From: Effrenium voratum
Lineage: Eukaryota > Sar > Dinophyceae > Suessiales > Symbiodiniaceae
Assembly (NCBI GenBank): GCA_963377175.1
Contig: CAUJNA010003737.1
Coordinates: 62,001-126,000 of the forward strand
Length of the DNA stretch: 64,000 bases
Direction: 5' to 3'
Positions 1 through 10,404 of this stretch are shown piece by piece. A model generated the notes under the pieces. It was not told where the DNA came from, searched no databases, and saw only the letters and a list, made by a program, of their open reading frames with translations. Each line of letters opens with the position of its first letter. Position 1 is the first letter of the stretch. The position numbers were made by a program, and so were the translations under genes.

Positions 1-123
1 CGCCTTTGTCAATGCTTGCATGCCTCCTGATGGAAGTTGTAACTACGCAGGTCCAGCATAGAAAAGAGTGTGAAGGCATTGCCACAATCAGTAGACTCGC
101 AACATCCAAAGCGCTAGGTAGCA

Positions 124-1827
124 TTGAATCATCCCTCCAACGCACGGCCGCACTGCAGATTGCGGGTGGCTACTCATCCCAAGCTAGAAAAGCAGGTTGG
201 AACCGTGGAATATCAGCCAGATGCGAATTATGTGATGAAATTGCCTGTTTCCGACATTCTTTTCGAATGCACGGCCATGCAAGATGCATATCTTAGCAAT
301 GACCGGGCCGCAATTGAACTCGAAGATCATAATCGCATTTGGAGAATCCCGGTGGCAATAACTCGCCCCAGTGCTACACTCTTGAAATTTACCTCAGAGC
401 ATATCCACGAAGGAGTAATTAGCGAGGCCAACCTCCGACTACTACGAAGCATCCCGCTTACTCCACATCTCTTCATTGATGGGAGTGGGTACCATCAAAC
501 TTCCCGAGCGGCGCGATCCTCAGGTTGGGCGATCGTGCTATCAACAGCCAAACTGCACGAACGTGAAGGCTTGGCTAGGGAATATAAAAGCACGCGGGTG
601 ATCCCGCCAGCCTTCAAGGTGATCGCTATGGCGCAAACTAAAGGAGATCAGACGGTGACCAGAGCCATTGGTCGTAGCTTTGGAAGCTCGACCCGATAGT
701 GTGATATACACTGATTGCCAGAGTAATCTGAACTTGTGGAACTTGGTGGCAGTACGTGGTCCGGATGCCTTCTATATGGATAAAGCCAATGAGGATCTGG
801 TTTATAGACTTGCTAAAATACCTAGACCGCCTCAGCAAATGATTCACAAGGTAAAATCACACGTTGACTCTTTAGGGGTGCAAGACCATGTGCAAGCATT
901 CATCCACTTAGGCAATGAAATTGCAGATGCCGCGGCTAAGCAGGCAATTGGAACCATTCCAACTCCGCTACGCCAAGAAGCGGCGCAGCTGTTTCAGGCC
1001 GAGAAAAATGACCAATGCACGTTGGGTAAAGTACTCACTTATGCAGCCCGGACAACCATCACTTATCTAAAACGTGTGGCCGAATGTGAAACTCAAAAAG
1101 GAACTCGGTCAACGAGCAACCAAAAATTCCAAATCATGCAAAACTGGAACCCACCTTGCACCAGACACACTGGCTTATACCGCAGGAACTCAAAGAAGCA
1201 TGTATGTGGGGCACCGCATTTTGTGAATCCATCCAAGCTTGGTTGCAACAGCTCCAGTGGCCAACGCACTCAACCCCGGAGGATCCTGGAATAGCTTGGC
1301 TTGAACTCTGCGTCAACTGGCAAATCTGCTCAGGAATGGAAATTCCTAGAGTCCTGAAACCCTCAAAAGATGAATTAGCGAAATTACCTAAAGATACTTA
1401 CGCCATGAGAACCTCCCAGCAGGACCCCGCCGTACTCCTGCTACCGTTTACTTGGACGCAAGCCGCTAAAGACTTCGAGGGTGCCATCCGCGTGCTACAG
1501 CGCCGAGTGGAAACGGAGTTTCTCCCTTGGACTAAACGGGTTAAAGTGAACACTCTTCGCATCTACGGGTCATCAACTAAAGTCTCCGGTTTTTCCACAA
1601 GACCCATACTACCTTTGCAAGATCACACGATGAACATGATGCTCAAGGGCTACACGAGTGGCCCTGAATTCACACTCGCAAGAGATGTGATTCGAAATCT
1701 GCCAGTCGCTCATACTTGCAAGGTCAGCATGCAGCCTAATGAGTGCCACGAAAGCCGATATGAAAGGTTCTTCAAGTGGAGAAAGCTCCAAGACTCCAAT
1801 AAGGGTAATGCACGGAAATGGCATTAA
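124..1827 (+). pseudogene. LINE-like RNase H and C-terminal region, frameshifted
   Basis: This is the 3' part of a non-LTR retrotransposon polyprotein that enters from the left edge. Frame 1 (124-699) carries an RNase H start with the DGSG motif. Frame 2 (668-1294) continues with the second catalytic block (VIYTDCQS) and the closing helix (GNEIADAAAKQA). Frame 1 resumes at 1156-1827 with a basic/aromatic tail that I do not recognise. At least two frameshifts, near 650-700 and near 1150, break the protein, so it is a relic. RNase H removes the RNA strand of RNA:DNA hybrids during target-primed reverse transcription. The RT itself lies outside the window. It differs clearly from the RNase H of the LINE at 34.5 kb, so it belongs to another clade. 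Confidence 0.75.
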
Positions 1828-1861
1828 ACAAACCCACCTCTTAGTGTAGATTTCTTCCAAA

Positions 1862-2940
1862 TTGGGCATATCTGGCCTAATATACCTTGCCTGGCTTGCT
1901 CCTGAGGTGATACCTACGGTAGATGCTCTGCCCAATCCGTCGGTACTCCAGCATCGCACAATGCAGGTCGATAGTGCCGGCTCGCAAAATATGCCACGCG
2001 ATACTGCCAGTGAATCCACGGTACGGGCCCCGCCCAGTGCAAGTGATCCACAGCAGCCCACTGTGCAAGCCGGTAGCGTGAAGTTGACACCTGCAGCCCA
2101 GTTGCAGCGGCTCAGGCCCCCGGCCCCCCCTGTGCCCCATGTGCCTGCAAAACCCCCCGCCGCCTCCGGTACTCTCCATGGCATTGACCTTGATGGTGCT
2201 ACTGTCACACTTTATGCCAATGCATATACCCCTAAGCCAGTGACCTCTGCGGCCTTGGATCGTGCGCTGGAACAGGCACAAGCCCACGTCCCGGGTGGGG
2301 CGTGGCCCAATCAGGAGCTTTTCCAATTCTTGCATTCCGTGCTTCCGGCCACCATCACTCCAGGCACCGAAGTTATGCTGGTGGTTGGGCGAGCTTTTGA
2401 CCACCCTGCCGTGATCCCGCGATGGATTGCTGCCGGTCATGTACGCCCGGGAGGCTCGCCGCCGCCGCTTGTCTTGTTTGTGCCCATGTGTGCGGTTTAC
2501 CAGGGGGCCACACCTACCCTGGAGCAGATCCTGCCCATTGTGTTGGAGTGCGCCCGTTGCTTCTGCCCTGCTCACACCTCATGGCTGTCACCGAGCATGT
2601 TATGCCTGGCCTTTTTCCTTGCCTTGCAGATCTGTGGCATGTGGCATACACTTCTCAGACCTTGGGCTCGCCCGCCTCCTTGGACACGCAGCCGGGTCTG
2701 CTCTTGTTTACGGGTGCAGCGCCCCAGCCCTATTGGCCAGCTGCTGTTGTCAGCATAGGTGATCCAGAGGTCGCCGAGGGCTGGAGGGTTTCCCTTCAGC
2801 AGGAGGGACGGACCCGTCTGCTGGCCCGGCGCGACATTGCCCCGCCTGACACACCTCAGGACCATCGCGCAGTTGCCGCCAGCCTGCTCACCCCATTCGC
2901 GGGTAGCGTCCCTGTGTCGTCTCACGACGTGGCATGTCTG
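1862..2940 (+). pseudogene. Degenerate proline-rich ORF upstream of Tpt1-like domain
   Basis: An open frame at 1862-2758 is rich in Ala, Pro and Val. It includes a 40-residue Pro-rich stretch near 2110-2170, which would be a disordered linker. Its sense appears to pass into frame 1 at about 2422-2940, where the protein keeps an ordinary hydrophobic/charged mix and continues towards the Tpt1-like domain. The switches of frame at about 2420 and 2935 suggest small indels in a once continuous protein; introns are the alternative but no convincing splice sites were seen. I do not recognise any domain here. The antisense ORF 1877-2575 looks like a shadow. Confidence 0.4.
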
Positions 2941-3758
2941 GGCGGACTGCTGGCTACAGCCGCCGTTGCCTCGTGTTGTGCCTTCGGTCCATTGCGGGGC
3001 ACAGTACTGTCCTTGACCCTTGCCGCAACCTGCCTTTGCTCCGGCATGACGAAGCCCGGCGCATCGTCACGGCTATGCACTGCACAACCTGGGACAACCT
3101 GGATGGCATCCTTGCAACGGGCATCCTCCCGGGTAACCTTGTGGGAGGGGCCCGCACGCATATCCACCTCACCACTTTCTGCATGGGCACTTGTGGCTTT
3201 GCAGAGGCGCGAGGCAAACGTGACGTCGCTGTGGCCGTAGACCTCATCAAGTGTCTGCAGCGGGGCGTTCAGCTCTTTGTGGCTGGCGGGGAAACTCTCC
3301 TCACTAGTGGGGCCTCTTTCTCTAGTCCCGCTGGCCTCCAAGTGGGCATTCACCCGGCATGCATCTCGGCAGTGTATGATGCGGCTACGACCAAAGACAT
3401 CACTGATGAGGTCACGCGTGGGCAGCCGCTGTGGAGCAACACGCCTGTTCATATCTCCGCATCTGACACCGAGCCCACGTCAGTTGCCTTGCAGGACCTG
3501 CACTCTGCTGCTGAATTGCAGGAAGCGTTGGTGTTTCTGACCAGCCAAGTCGAGGCTTCCCAGGCAATGTCCGATGTCCTGGGTGGCCCTACCGCGGCCA
3601 CTGACCCTGCTGCTAGCGAGGCGGCCAGGCACGACCCTCACTGGTACCCCTGGGTGAGGAGTCGCCGCCGGTTGCCATGGAAGTCGATCAGGGCGAATGC
3701 ACATCTCAGTGCATCGCCCCGGCCAGCAGGAAACGGCCCCAGACACGCTGGCCTCTGA
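2934..3758 (+). pseudogene. Tpt1/KptA-like RNA 2'-phosphotransferase domain in a decayed element ORF
   Basis: The 274-codon frame contains, at about residues 35-150, the signature of the Tpt1/KptA/TRPT1 family. An RHDEARR segment is followed by AMHCTTWDNLDGILATGI (family pattern: a histidine-containing HGT block, then a helix ending in GL), then the RTHIHLTT block, then KRDVAVAVDL and a C-terminal strand set (LFVAGGETLLTSG, VGIHPACISAVYD). Known members transfer an internal RNA 2'-phosphate to NAD, yielding ADP-ribose 1'',2''-cyclic phosphate, usually in tRNA splicing. Here the glycine of the usual HGT is Cys. The domain is flanked by other protein sequence in different frames, so it was part of a large polyprotein, most simply the element whose RNase H lies at 124-1827. 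No start codon can be assigned. Function in the element is unknown. Confidence 0.7.
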
Positions 3759-5108
3759 TGAGGAGATTGAGCCACACCTCGCTGAGGTGGACAGGATAAG
3801 CGTGACCAGTTCTGAGTACCATGACTGCCTGCCTGATACGGCGGAAGAGGCCCGCCGGCAAGGGTATGCCATTGCGTTTGTCCCAGGGCCTGGTGATTGC
3901 CCGGCAGGCCGGGGACAGCAGGACGATGCAGAAGTTGAGGACGACCTCGACCCGGCGACCCTTGGTGCCTTGGATGAGCTCGCCTGGGATCTTGCCCGGA
4001 TCCCGGATCGGGCGCAGGCTAAAGAGGTCCTCACCCTGCCTCGACTCGGCCTCTTCGCCCAGCTTCCCACTAGCTACCCTTGGGGCGACGTTATGTTCAA
4101 CACCAGCCCGGCTACTGAGGCCGGATTGCATTCAGTGCGGAATACTCTTGCCCTGCGGCGCATGGCTGCCGACGCGCCACCGCTCGGTGTGGATGAAAAG
4201 CTCCGCTTCCTTCGAGCATGGCTGACAAGCCTAGCCACGTGCTTTGCCCGCGTGTTCGAGCCTCTGGCCAGTGGCTCCGCCTCGTTTGCAACAGCTGATG
4301 CTGGACCGCTTGGCTCAGCCTCAATTCTGGGTGGCCGCACTCACCATCGCCACGCGGCAGCATGCCCAGCTCCTGCGCCTCTCGGCCAATACGGAGCTTG
4401 AGGCTGGCGCTGAATCCCTTGCCACTGGTGAGCAGGTCATTCAATGGTACGGCAGGGCCGGTCCGGGTGACTGGCCCTTGCGCCGCCTCAAAGTGCATAT
4501 CCCGGTTCCTGCCATGGCCTACCTTTGCGCAAATGCTCCGACATCCGCGCAAGGCGGCGGGGTCGCGCTAAAAGGTGATGTGCAAACTGTGCGTGGGATG
4601 CGCTTTGTCAACGCAGGTGGCCTTCGGCCTCTGTACGAGCCTCCCTGTTTCACGGAGGTCGAGCCCTACCGTCTCCAGCTCCTCCAGCGGCTCCAAAACC
4701 GGCAAGGTCTGACACATGATGTCCAGGAGTACTGCGGCCTGATTGGGCCAATGGCGTCTGGGTCTATACGCACTGATCTTTGGCTTCCTCTTCCGGCCGA
4801 AGGGCAGGCCTTCGCTGACTTCGCAAGGGAGTCCAGTGTGTCATCCCAGCGTTGGATGTCCCACTCCTCCGGTACTGGATAGGGAAGCTGCTGATGTCAT
4901 CCTACCTTGTGTTGACAGTTTCCATGTGGCGCCTGCTGGTATCACATTGCAGGAGCTCGTTGGGCGCAGTGCGAACGGACGCGCCCAGACAACGGCTCTT
5001 TTTCGTGACCCCACTCTCCCGGCCTTTAATGCTGTCACCAATGTTGTCCGTTCTCTCCTGTCCCCAAACCCGGCACCCGCTGGGGCGGGTGTGCGCAGGC
5101 GAGGGTGA
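3697..5108 (+). pseudogene. C-terminal continuation of the Tpt1-containing ORF, frameshifted
   Basis: Three successive frames look like one protein: frame 1 at 3697-4260 (acidic then helical; EEARRQGYAIAFVPGPGD, DELAWDLARIPDRAQAKEVL), frame 2 at 4244-4882 (QPQFWVAALTIATRQHAQLL, IQWYGRAGPGDWPLRRLKVH) and frame 0 at about 4880-5108 (FHVAPAGITLQELVGRSANG). Normal amino-acid usage with abrupt frame switches near 4250 and 4880 indicates decay by small indels. I do not recognise a domain. The position directly after the Tpt1-like domain, same strand, suggests a single large ORF about 3.2 kb long running from 1862 to 5108. Confidence 0.4.
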
Positions 5109-5278
5109 ATGGTAGGGCGTTCAGACATTTCTCTCGCCCTGCGTTGTGCGCTACGTTCCATGTAGTATCGGGCCCCCCGCCTGATCTCATGGGCCACATT
5201 TGCGTTGCACTCGCTTGCCCATCACCTAAATGTCTACATTTCTCGCTTGACACTCCCACCCCCGTTGCCCTTTGGCTC

Positions 5279-5532
5279 CAGGCCGTGATCATACATACTG
5301 GGACACCCTCGCCTCCGGTGACCAAGTGTGAGCCCCGCTCACCTTGGTTAAACCTTGACGTTTTGGGCTCGCTGTTTAAGTTATACCCCGTCTGCCTTCC
5401 CTGTGTGCGCATCACACATCCGCCTGTGCCTAGGGATAGTACGGGCGCCGGCATTCTTCCCTGTGCGATTATACAAACTAGGACACCTCGACAAATCATA
5501 ATAAGTGTGAGCCCCGCTCGCCTTGGTTTAAT
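5279..5532 (+). repeat. Two diverged copies of a ~72-bp motif
   Basis: The blocks 5279-5352 and 5463-5532 share the order 'gat..taca.actgggacacc', a short spacer, then 'aagtgtgagccccgct' and 'ccttggttaaa'. Short versions of the same core (gagccccgctca or gagccccactca) recur at about 16425 and 16770 in the 3' part of the presumed host element. That recurrence supports the idea that 5110-5570 and 14.9-17.08 kb belong to the same element. No gene is visible between 5110 and 5600. Confidence 0.5.
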
Positions 5533-5638
5533 TTTGATTTCTCATTTGTTCTTCGGTAAGGCCTAGTGCGGAACATTTCCTCTCCTGGGAGGTGGTTACG
5601 CAGCTTTCTTTTGTGACGAGTGCCTGAGCTTTTGGTCC

Positions 5639-6006
5639 TTGCTGGGAAGGAATCTCGCCAGTGACCTGTGTGCTCTTAAGCTAAAGTGTAATATGGAAGC
5701 TCTGCAGCTTCGCCCATCCTCCACACGCAGGAGCACTGATGCTCTCCGTAGCCAGGCCACCGTGCTCATCCAACACAGGATCAGCAGACCCAACATTGGA
5801 GGGCCACTTGATCACGTTTTGCACCACAGCCAATTGCAAGTGGATCAGTCCATTCGCTCGGAGGTCTTAAGCCATCAGGGACCCCTGTGGGGGGATGATG
5901 AACTTTGGTTCCACTTGTCTCAAATTGCTGAGGCACAAACTGTGGAAACCATCATACCCATGGACCCACTTGTTTCGAGCTCTTTAACCCAACATGGAGG
6001 GGTGTC
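5639..6006 (+). pseudogene. Host ORF, left half, interrupted by YR retroelement
   Basis: An open frame (codons starting at positions 3n+2) runs into the left end of the tyrosine-recombinase element. It includes GPLWGDDELWFHLSQIAEA and ETIIPMDPLVSSSLTQ. The same protein appears to resume at 14492 on the far side, in register if one G is counted at the junction. I do not recognise the family. With the right half, which has an HWVPVVW motif like the histidine box of some cysteine peptidases, an element-encoded peptidase-like or capsid-like protein is possible but unproven. Confidence 0.5.
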
Positions 6007-6218
6007 GTGGACAACTCCCAATTTATTGGGATGATCACCTTATTTAATAAGTTGGAAACAACTTTGTTTTGAACAAAGTTAGGGGAGGTCATGCATTTGT
6101 CATGTGTCGTTTGACATGTCATTTGATGACTTTATTTGATCCGCTATTTGGGATCAAGTCAAGTGGTGGGTGGGTGGGGCGCCTTTGCCATTTCGTATCA
6201 GCGGAATATTTGAGATTG
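6007..6218 (+). repeat. Split direct repeat A1
   Basis: This 212-bp copy appears identical to 13970-14181 (A2) by eye. It carries several short inverted repeats: CCCAAT/ATTGGG near 6017-6030, the palindrome CTTATTTAATAAG at 6039, and AACTTTGTT/AACAAAGTT at about 6059-6079. It ends 15 bp before the recombinase ATG, so it probably contains the promoter and 5' leader of that ORF; no specific promoter motif can be named. Confidence 0.9.
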
Positions 6219-6232
6219 GCATGGGGGGTTGA

Positions 6233-8347
6233 ATGTGCGACTCTCCAGAAGGCGCAATTGCAGGAACTTCGAGTGACGACTCGTTGGCTCCGGATGCTGG
6301 CAACATGGCAGATACTTCGGGCTCAGATGTTTGGCAGCTCATTTCAGGCGGTGTGCCCTCTGAACGCAATGGTATCGATGCCCACGTGGCCGACGATGTT
6401 TCATCATTGAATGCAACACCGGCACTATCTTTGCAAGCTGGCATCGGGAACGAACTGCAACATGTGTTAGATGAACTTGGACGTGACATTGAGACGAATT
6501 CTTTATATTCACGTTCGGTGACGCATGTCGATGGTGAAGATTTTGAGGTTGCTGCAGCCGCTTTTGACCCTGTGCGCAATTTGGAAACGGCTTGGAACAG
6601 CTTACCATCATCATCTTGCCAACATTTTTGGGAAACCGATTTTTGGTCACGTATCTTTGGAACAGATAGCGAGGACGACATGCAGGGCAGTTTGCTCGAG
6701 ATTCGTAGGCCTGTACCTGTTTCGAGTGACCCACAAGACGATGTTGCCGAGTCTGGTGAATCGGTTGTCGTTCAAACTGCTAAGAAGAGGGTGGTAACGT
6801 CTTTTCATGAAGTGATTAAGAACACCACTGTACAGAGTTGGCAGGATGAACGGGATGCACTTTGGCAGAAAGCAATCAGGAGATGGCACGCCTTGGTGCT
6901 TTCATGGAAACCGGACACCAACATTGTGCAACTGCTTGCAAAAGAAACAGGTTTCAGCAAACAAGCTCAGATATTGGTTGACGTGTTTTACAACAAGGCG
7001 CCAAGCACACTCTTGAAGAGAGCTAACAGCTTGGGACGACTGGTCAATCATCTTGCATTGCATCACGAGCTTTTCCCATGCGGTGAGCCCGAGCTCTACA
7101 ATTATTTGTCTGGCGAGCGACTTAAAGGCGCGCCTGCAACCAGATTGCAAGGAGTCGTCGAAGCTTGCAGGTTTGCCAGACATGTACTAGGTGTGGAAGC
7201 TCTTGATGGTTGCATTTCAAGCCGCAGGTGTGCAGGAGTTGTGTCAAGGCCCGTCGGCAAGGAACTTCATCAGGCGACCCCATTGACTGTCGATGACCTC
7301 AAGACTCTCCATCGTGTTCTGCACTCAGACAGTGATCCGTGGGACAAATGCTTTGTGGGCATGGTTCTTTTCTGTGTGTATGCAAGAGCTAGATGGACTG
7401 ACGCTCAACACAGTGAGAAACTCATTGAAGATCGTGATGGGCAAGGGAAGCTGTTTTTCATCGAGTGCTCAACTGCAGTGCACAAGACAGCGCGAGCCTT
7501 ACAGATGAAGCACATGTTCTTGCCATTGGTTGCACCAACTTTGGGTGTATCCAGTGAATGCTGGGGTGAGCCTTGGTTGTTAGCCAGACAAACTCTGGGA
7601 TGCGACAATCTTGGGAAGTATCCGCTCATGCCTGCTCCAGATGCATCAGGAAATGCGACTATCAGGCCGGTTTCAACTGAGGAGGCATCCGATTGGCTCG
7701 AACACATTTTGGTCAAGAATCGTGATGTGGCGATGGATGTGAGGTACACTTCGCATTCTCTCAAGGCAACCATGTTATCTTTCTTGGCAAAGAGAGGCGT
7801 ATCTTTCGAGGACAGATTGGCTTTGGGGTACCACTCAAACCCGCTTCGAATGGCTTTGACGTACAGCAGAGATGGAGCAAGCAGGCCACTGACGGTGCTA
7901 TGCAACATGCTGACCGAAATTCGGGATGGTGTGTTTTCGCCAGATGTCACTCGTAGTGGACGCTTGAAACGAACGATCGACAATGAGTTGCATGAGCCGG
8001 TGACCCATGAAAAGAATGTTGAACAAAGCATTGTCATCGAGATCAAGGAGGAAGACGAAGAAGAAGGCTCCGTGCATAGTGAGCATGTCACTACTGCATC
8101 GGAATCTGATGTTGAAGAGCCTGCTGTTGTGCCGCGTGTGTATAACGTCGAGCACGTGCTTCCGAAGGAATCAGTCATGTGGCAGCACAAGAAGCTCAAG
8201 ACTTTGCATGTTGCAATGGAAGGACACAGGCTGACTTTCTTTTGCGGCAGAGCAATCACAGATAGTTTTGAGCTTACGGACGTGCAACACAGATTCGACA
8301 CGCCCAGGTGCAGACAATGTTTCCACAGCAAGCTCATGCATGACTGA
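6233..8347 (+). CDS. Tyrosine recombinase of the YR retroelement
   Basis: The 704-codon ORF starts at the first ATG after repeat A1. Residues 1-220 are acidic and probably disordered. Residues about 230-600 form a phage-integrase-like domain: Arg box CVYARARWTDAQ (around residue 385), box II YTSHSLKATMLSFLAKRG (around 507), LALGYHS (around 534) and the probable nucleophile in LTYSRDGASRPL (around 544). In characterised recombinases the catalytic set is R-H-x-x-R-H/W-Y; here box II reads HSLK, a Lys replacing Arg. A Glu/Asp-rich stretch follows (around residue 605), and the C-terminus has two Cys pairs (FFCGRAIT, RCRQCF) that could bind zinc. It would join the circular cDNA to the genome. No frameshift was seen. 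Confidence 0.85.
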   Translation: MCDSPEGAIAGTSSDDSLAPDAGNMADTSGSDVWQLISGGVPSERNGIDAHVADDVSSLNATPALSLQAGIGNELQHVLDELGRDIETNSLYSRSVTHVDGEDFEVAAAAFDPVRNLETAWNSLPSSSCQHFWETDFWSRIFGTDSEDDMQGSLLEIRRPVPVSSDPQDDVAESGESVVVQTAKKRVVTSFHEVIKNTTVQSWQDERDALWQKAIRRWHALVLSWKPDTNIVQLLAKETGFSKQAQILVDVFYNKAPSTLLKRANSLGRLVNHLALHHELFPCGEPELYNYLSGERLKGAPATRLQGVVEACRFARHVLGVEALDGCISSRRCAGVVSRPVGKELHQATPLTVDDLKTLHRVLHSDSDPWDKCFVGMVLFCVYARARWTDAQHSEKLIEDRDGQGKLFFIECSTAVHKTARALQMKHMFLPLVAPTLGVSSECWGEPWLLARQTLGCDNLGKYPLMPAPDASGNATIRPVSTEEASDWLEHILVKNRDVAMDVRYTSHSLKATMLSFLAKRGVSFEDRLALGYHSNPLRMALTYSRDGASRPLTVLCNMLTEIRDGVFSPDVTRSGRLKRTIDNELHEPVTHEKNVEQSIVIEIKEEDEEEGSVHSEHVTTASESDVEEPAVVPRVYNVEHVLPKESVMWQHKKLKTLHVAMEGHRLTFFCGRAITDSFELTDVQHRFDTPRCRQCFHSKLMHD

Positions 8348-9164
8348 TTGCTCTAAAGGTGCAGCCGGCGACAGTGACACTTCTTGGGGCTATGTGTTCC
8401 CATGACGTGTATTGGTCTCTTGCATTAGTGACTTGAGCATTCTGGGCGGATTACAAGTCTTCAGCAGCTGGTGAATCCTAAGTTTGGACAAGGCTGGATC
8501 ATGATCGTTTCACTTCAGACTGATGCATGTCTCGCAAAATGGCGCAAGATGTAATGGATTGCAACAGTGAAACCCCTGTCTTTTGCTGTGCGGAGCACTT
8601 AGTCTTTGACTTGTGTAGGGCACCTGAGAGGTCCAGGGGGAAGGCATGGCAGTCCGGACTCGGGTTTGTGTTGAATGCGAGCTTCAAGTTTCCATCTTGC
8701 TGTATGTGAAACTGGAGTTCTTCAGCTCGACATGTCCGAGTTGCTTGCATCAGGATCGTGTGCAGAACATTCAATGATGTATGTGGACCACACGACAAAA
8801 GGGTTCTGTCTCACGGCAGGACGATTCGGTGTTGTGCACTTGGTAGGGCTGGGTTGTGGAACCCTTCACATTTTGGTGTGGAGCGTAGGACACCCAGTTT
8901 GGCCCTTTTGCCATAAGGAACTGTGCAGCACTTTGGGTGTGGAACACTTGGCTTGTGCCTCGTGTAGGACACCCTCCTATTTCAAATATACCCGCAATGC
9001 TTTTAATACAGCAGGCTTGTGCGCGGAAACGGCTATGTTCTGGCCCAGGTTCAGCGCGCGCATTGAAGCTGTTTGTTTATGAGGCATGAACTTGTGATTG
9101 GTTTTTCATTTCACATGACATCAAGGCGAGCGGAACAAACTGCACTTTGTAGGGCTCGCCTGCC
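8348..9164 (+). other. Non-coding spacer between recombinase and Gag ORFs
   Basis: This 817-bp stretch has no convincing ORF. A short theme, (gt)GTAGGACACC or TAGGGCACC, recurs at about 8616, 8890 and 8971, each followed by unrelated sequence. It could hold the promoter or leader for the Gag/pol transcript, since Gag begins immediately after it, but no defined motif is recognisable. Confidence 0.4.
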
Positions 9165-10400
9165 ATGTCGCTGATTGATTCCTCAGCTGCTTTCAGATCC
9201 CATTGTGATCGGATCGATGATGGTGGCAATTTGTGGAATCTGGTGAGAACAAATGGTTTACGAAATCTTTCGCAGCTGGCTTTTGCCATTGGGACGCCGC
9301 AAAGCCCTCCGACGGAACAAGAGTTCAAAGAATTCTGTCGTGGCTTGAATGGTGGCGTCGATCTTTCTTTGTCACTGTTTTCTCAAATGCGAAGGTTACA
9401 TTTCGAAGCTTCGACCATGATAGTAGCTCATCTGAAATCGCAGGTGAGCCAAGAATCTGGTCTGGAGGGAGTTCGGAAGTTGCCTGTCGCTGAAAAAGTG
9501 GCAAGGTTGGAACGGCAACAGGCACGGCTTAGCGGAGTCAGCATCACTGGAGAGTTGCAGCCTTCACACGCTCTCATAGATTTGGTGGCATCAATGTGTG
9601 ACACAAATGCGGTCATCTGGGTTGCCCCATCAAAATGTTCGAAGCGTGAAAAGGAAGTGCAGCAGCAGACCAAAGACAAGACGCCGGTGATATCTGTCGA
9701 ACAACATGTTTTGAAGGTATCAACTGGAGACGCAGATGTTCGAGTCGAGACCGCGACAGAACTGCACTGGCAGTGGGCAATGCAGAGACGTGGCATCGCC
9801 TTTGACCAGTGTGGATTGATTCATTGGGACTCGCATCAGAAGTGGATTCAGCAGATGCTTGGCCTTTTGACTAGGGAGGCACCTGATGGATATTCGCGTG
9901 TGCGGTTGGATCAACTTGTCAAGGCGGATCAGGAGCTTTTTACCATTATGGCCGAGGAGTTGCAGCAGACTGCTATCAACTTGGTCTCAGTTCCTGCGCC
10001 TATGGATGAGGCCCTCAACCGGCTGCGTTTTGATCCACGGGTGCAAATGCATTTGTTGCCCTTGGCCAAGCACATCAAAGTGGCAAAGGAGGACTATGCC
10101 AGGTCATCTGCTGCTGCTTCGCCAAGCAATTCCGGGAAAGGCAGCCCTTCTAGCAAGCATGTGGCCGCGAGATCTAAGAAGCAGAAGAAGCCTTCAGCTA
10201 AGGCGAAATCCATTTGTCCTCATGAGCTGCAAGGTTTCAATCAGAGGGATTCCGACGGTAACGCCATTTGCTGGAGCTTCAACATGAAAGGTGGTTGCCA
10301 GCTTGAGGTTACCAACGGTCGATGCAAGAAGGGCGTGCACAAGTGTATCAAGTGTGGCAGAGCGAACCATAGCTTGACCAACTGCAGGGTTACCAACTGA
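9165..10400 (+). CDS. Gag-like protein with CCHC zinc knuckle
   Basis: The 411-codon ORF starts at an ATG (9165) and ends in TGA at 10398-10400. The body is helical and mixed-charge; residues about 320-350 are Ser/Lys-rich and basic. The C-terminus carries a retroviral-type zinc knuckle, CIKCGRANHSLTNC (C-x2-C-x4-H-x4-C, residues about 393-406), preceded by another Cys/His cluster (CPHEL ... CWSFNMKGGC ... CKKGVHKC). Zinc knuckles of this type bind element RNA for packaging. Its reading frame is the same as the downstream methyltransferase/RT frame, separated by this one TGA, and the next bases are CTAG. This arrangement suggests Gag-Pol made by stop-codon readthrough. Confidence 0.8.
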   Translation: MSLIDSSAAFRSHCDRIDDGGNLWNLVRTNGLRNLSQLAFAIGTPQSPPTEQEFKEFCRGLNGGVDLSLSLFSQMRRLHFEASTMIVAHLKSQVSQESGLEGVRKLPVAEKVARLERQQARLSGVSITGELQPSHALIDLVASMCDTNAVIWVAPSKCSKREKEVQQQTKDKTPVISVEQHVLKVSTGDADVRVETATELHWQWAMQRRGIAFDQCGLIHWDSHQKWIQQMLGLLTREAPDGYSRVRLDQLVKADQELFTIMAEELQQTAINLVSVPAPMDEALNRLRFDPRVQMHLLPLAKHIKVAKEDYARSSAAASPSNSGKGSPSSKHVAARSKKQKKPSAKAKSICPHELQGFNQRDSDGNAICWSFNMKGGCQLEVTNGRCKKGVHKCIKCGRANHSLTNCRVTN

Positions 10401-10404
10401 CTAG
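10398..10404 (+). promoter_or_regulatory. Candidate readthrough stop TGA-CTAG between gag and pol
   Basis: The Gag ORF ends in TGA followed directly by CTAG. The downstream frame is in register and remains open to 12092, with no ATG until about 100 codons in, already inside methyltransferase motif I. UGA followed by CUAG is an established leaky context in several eukaryotic mRNAs and in some RNA viruses. Use here is inferred from position and frame only. Confidence 0.55.

Noticed and set aside
7405..8337. Minus-strand 310-codon ORF
   Set aside because: It is antisense to the tyrosine recombinase and Ser/Cys-rich without a domain; a mirror of conserved plus-strand coding.
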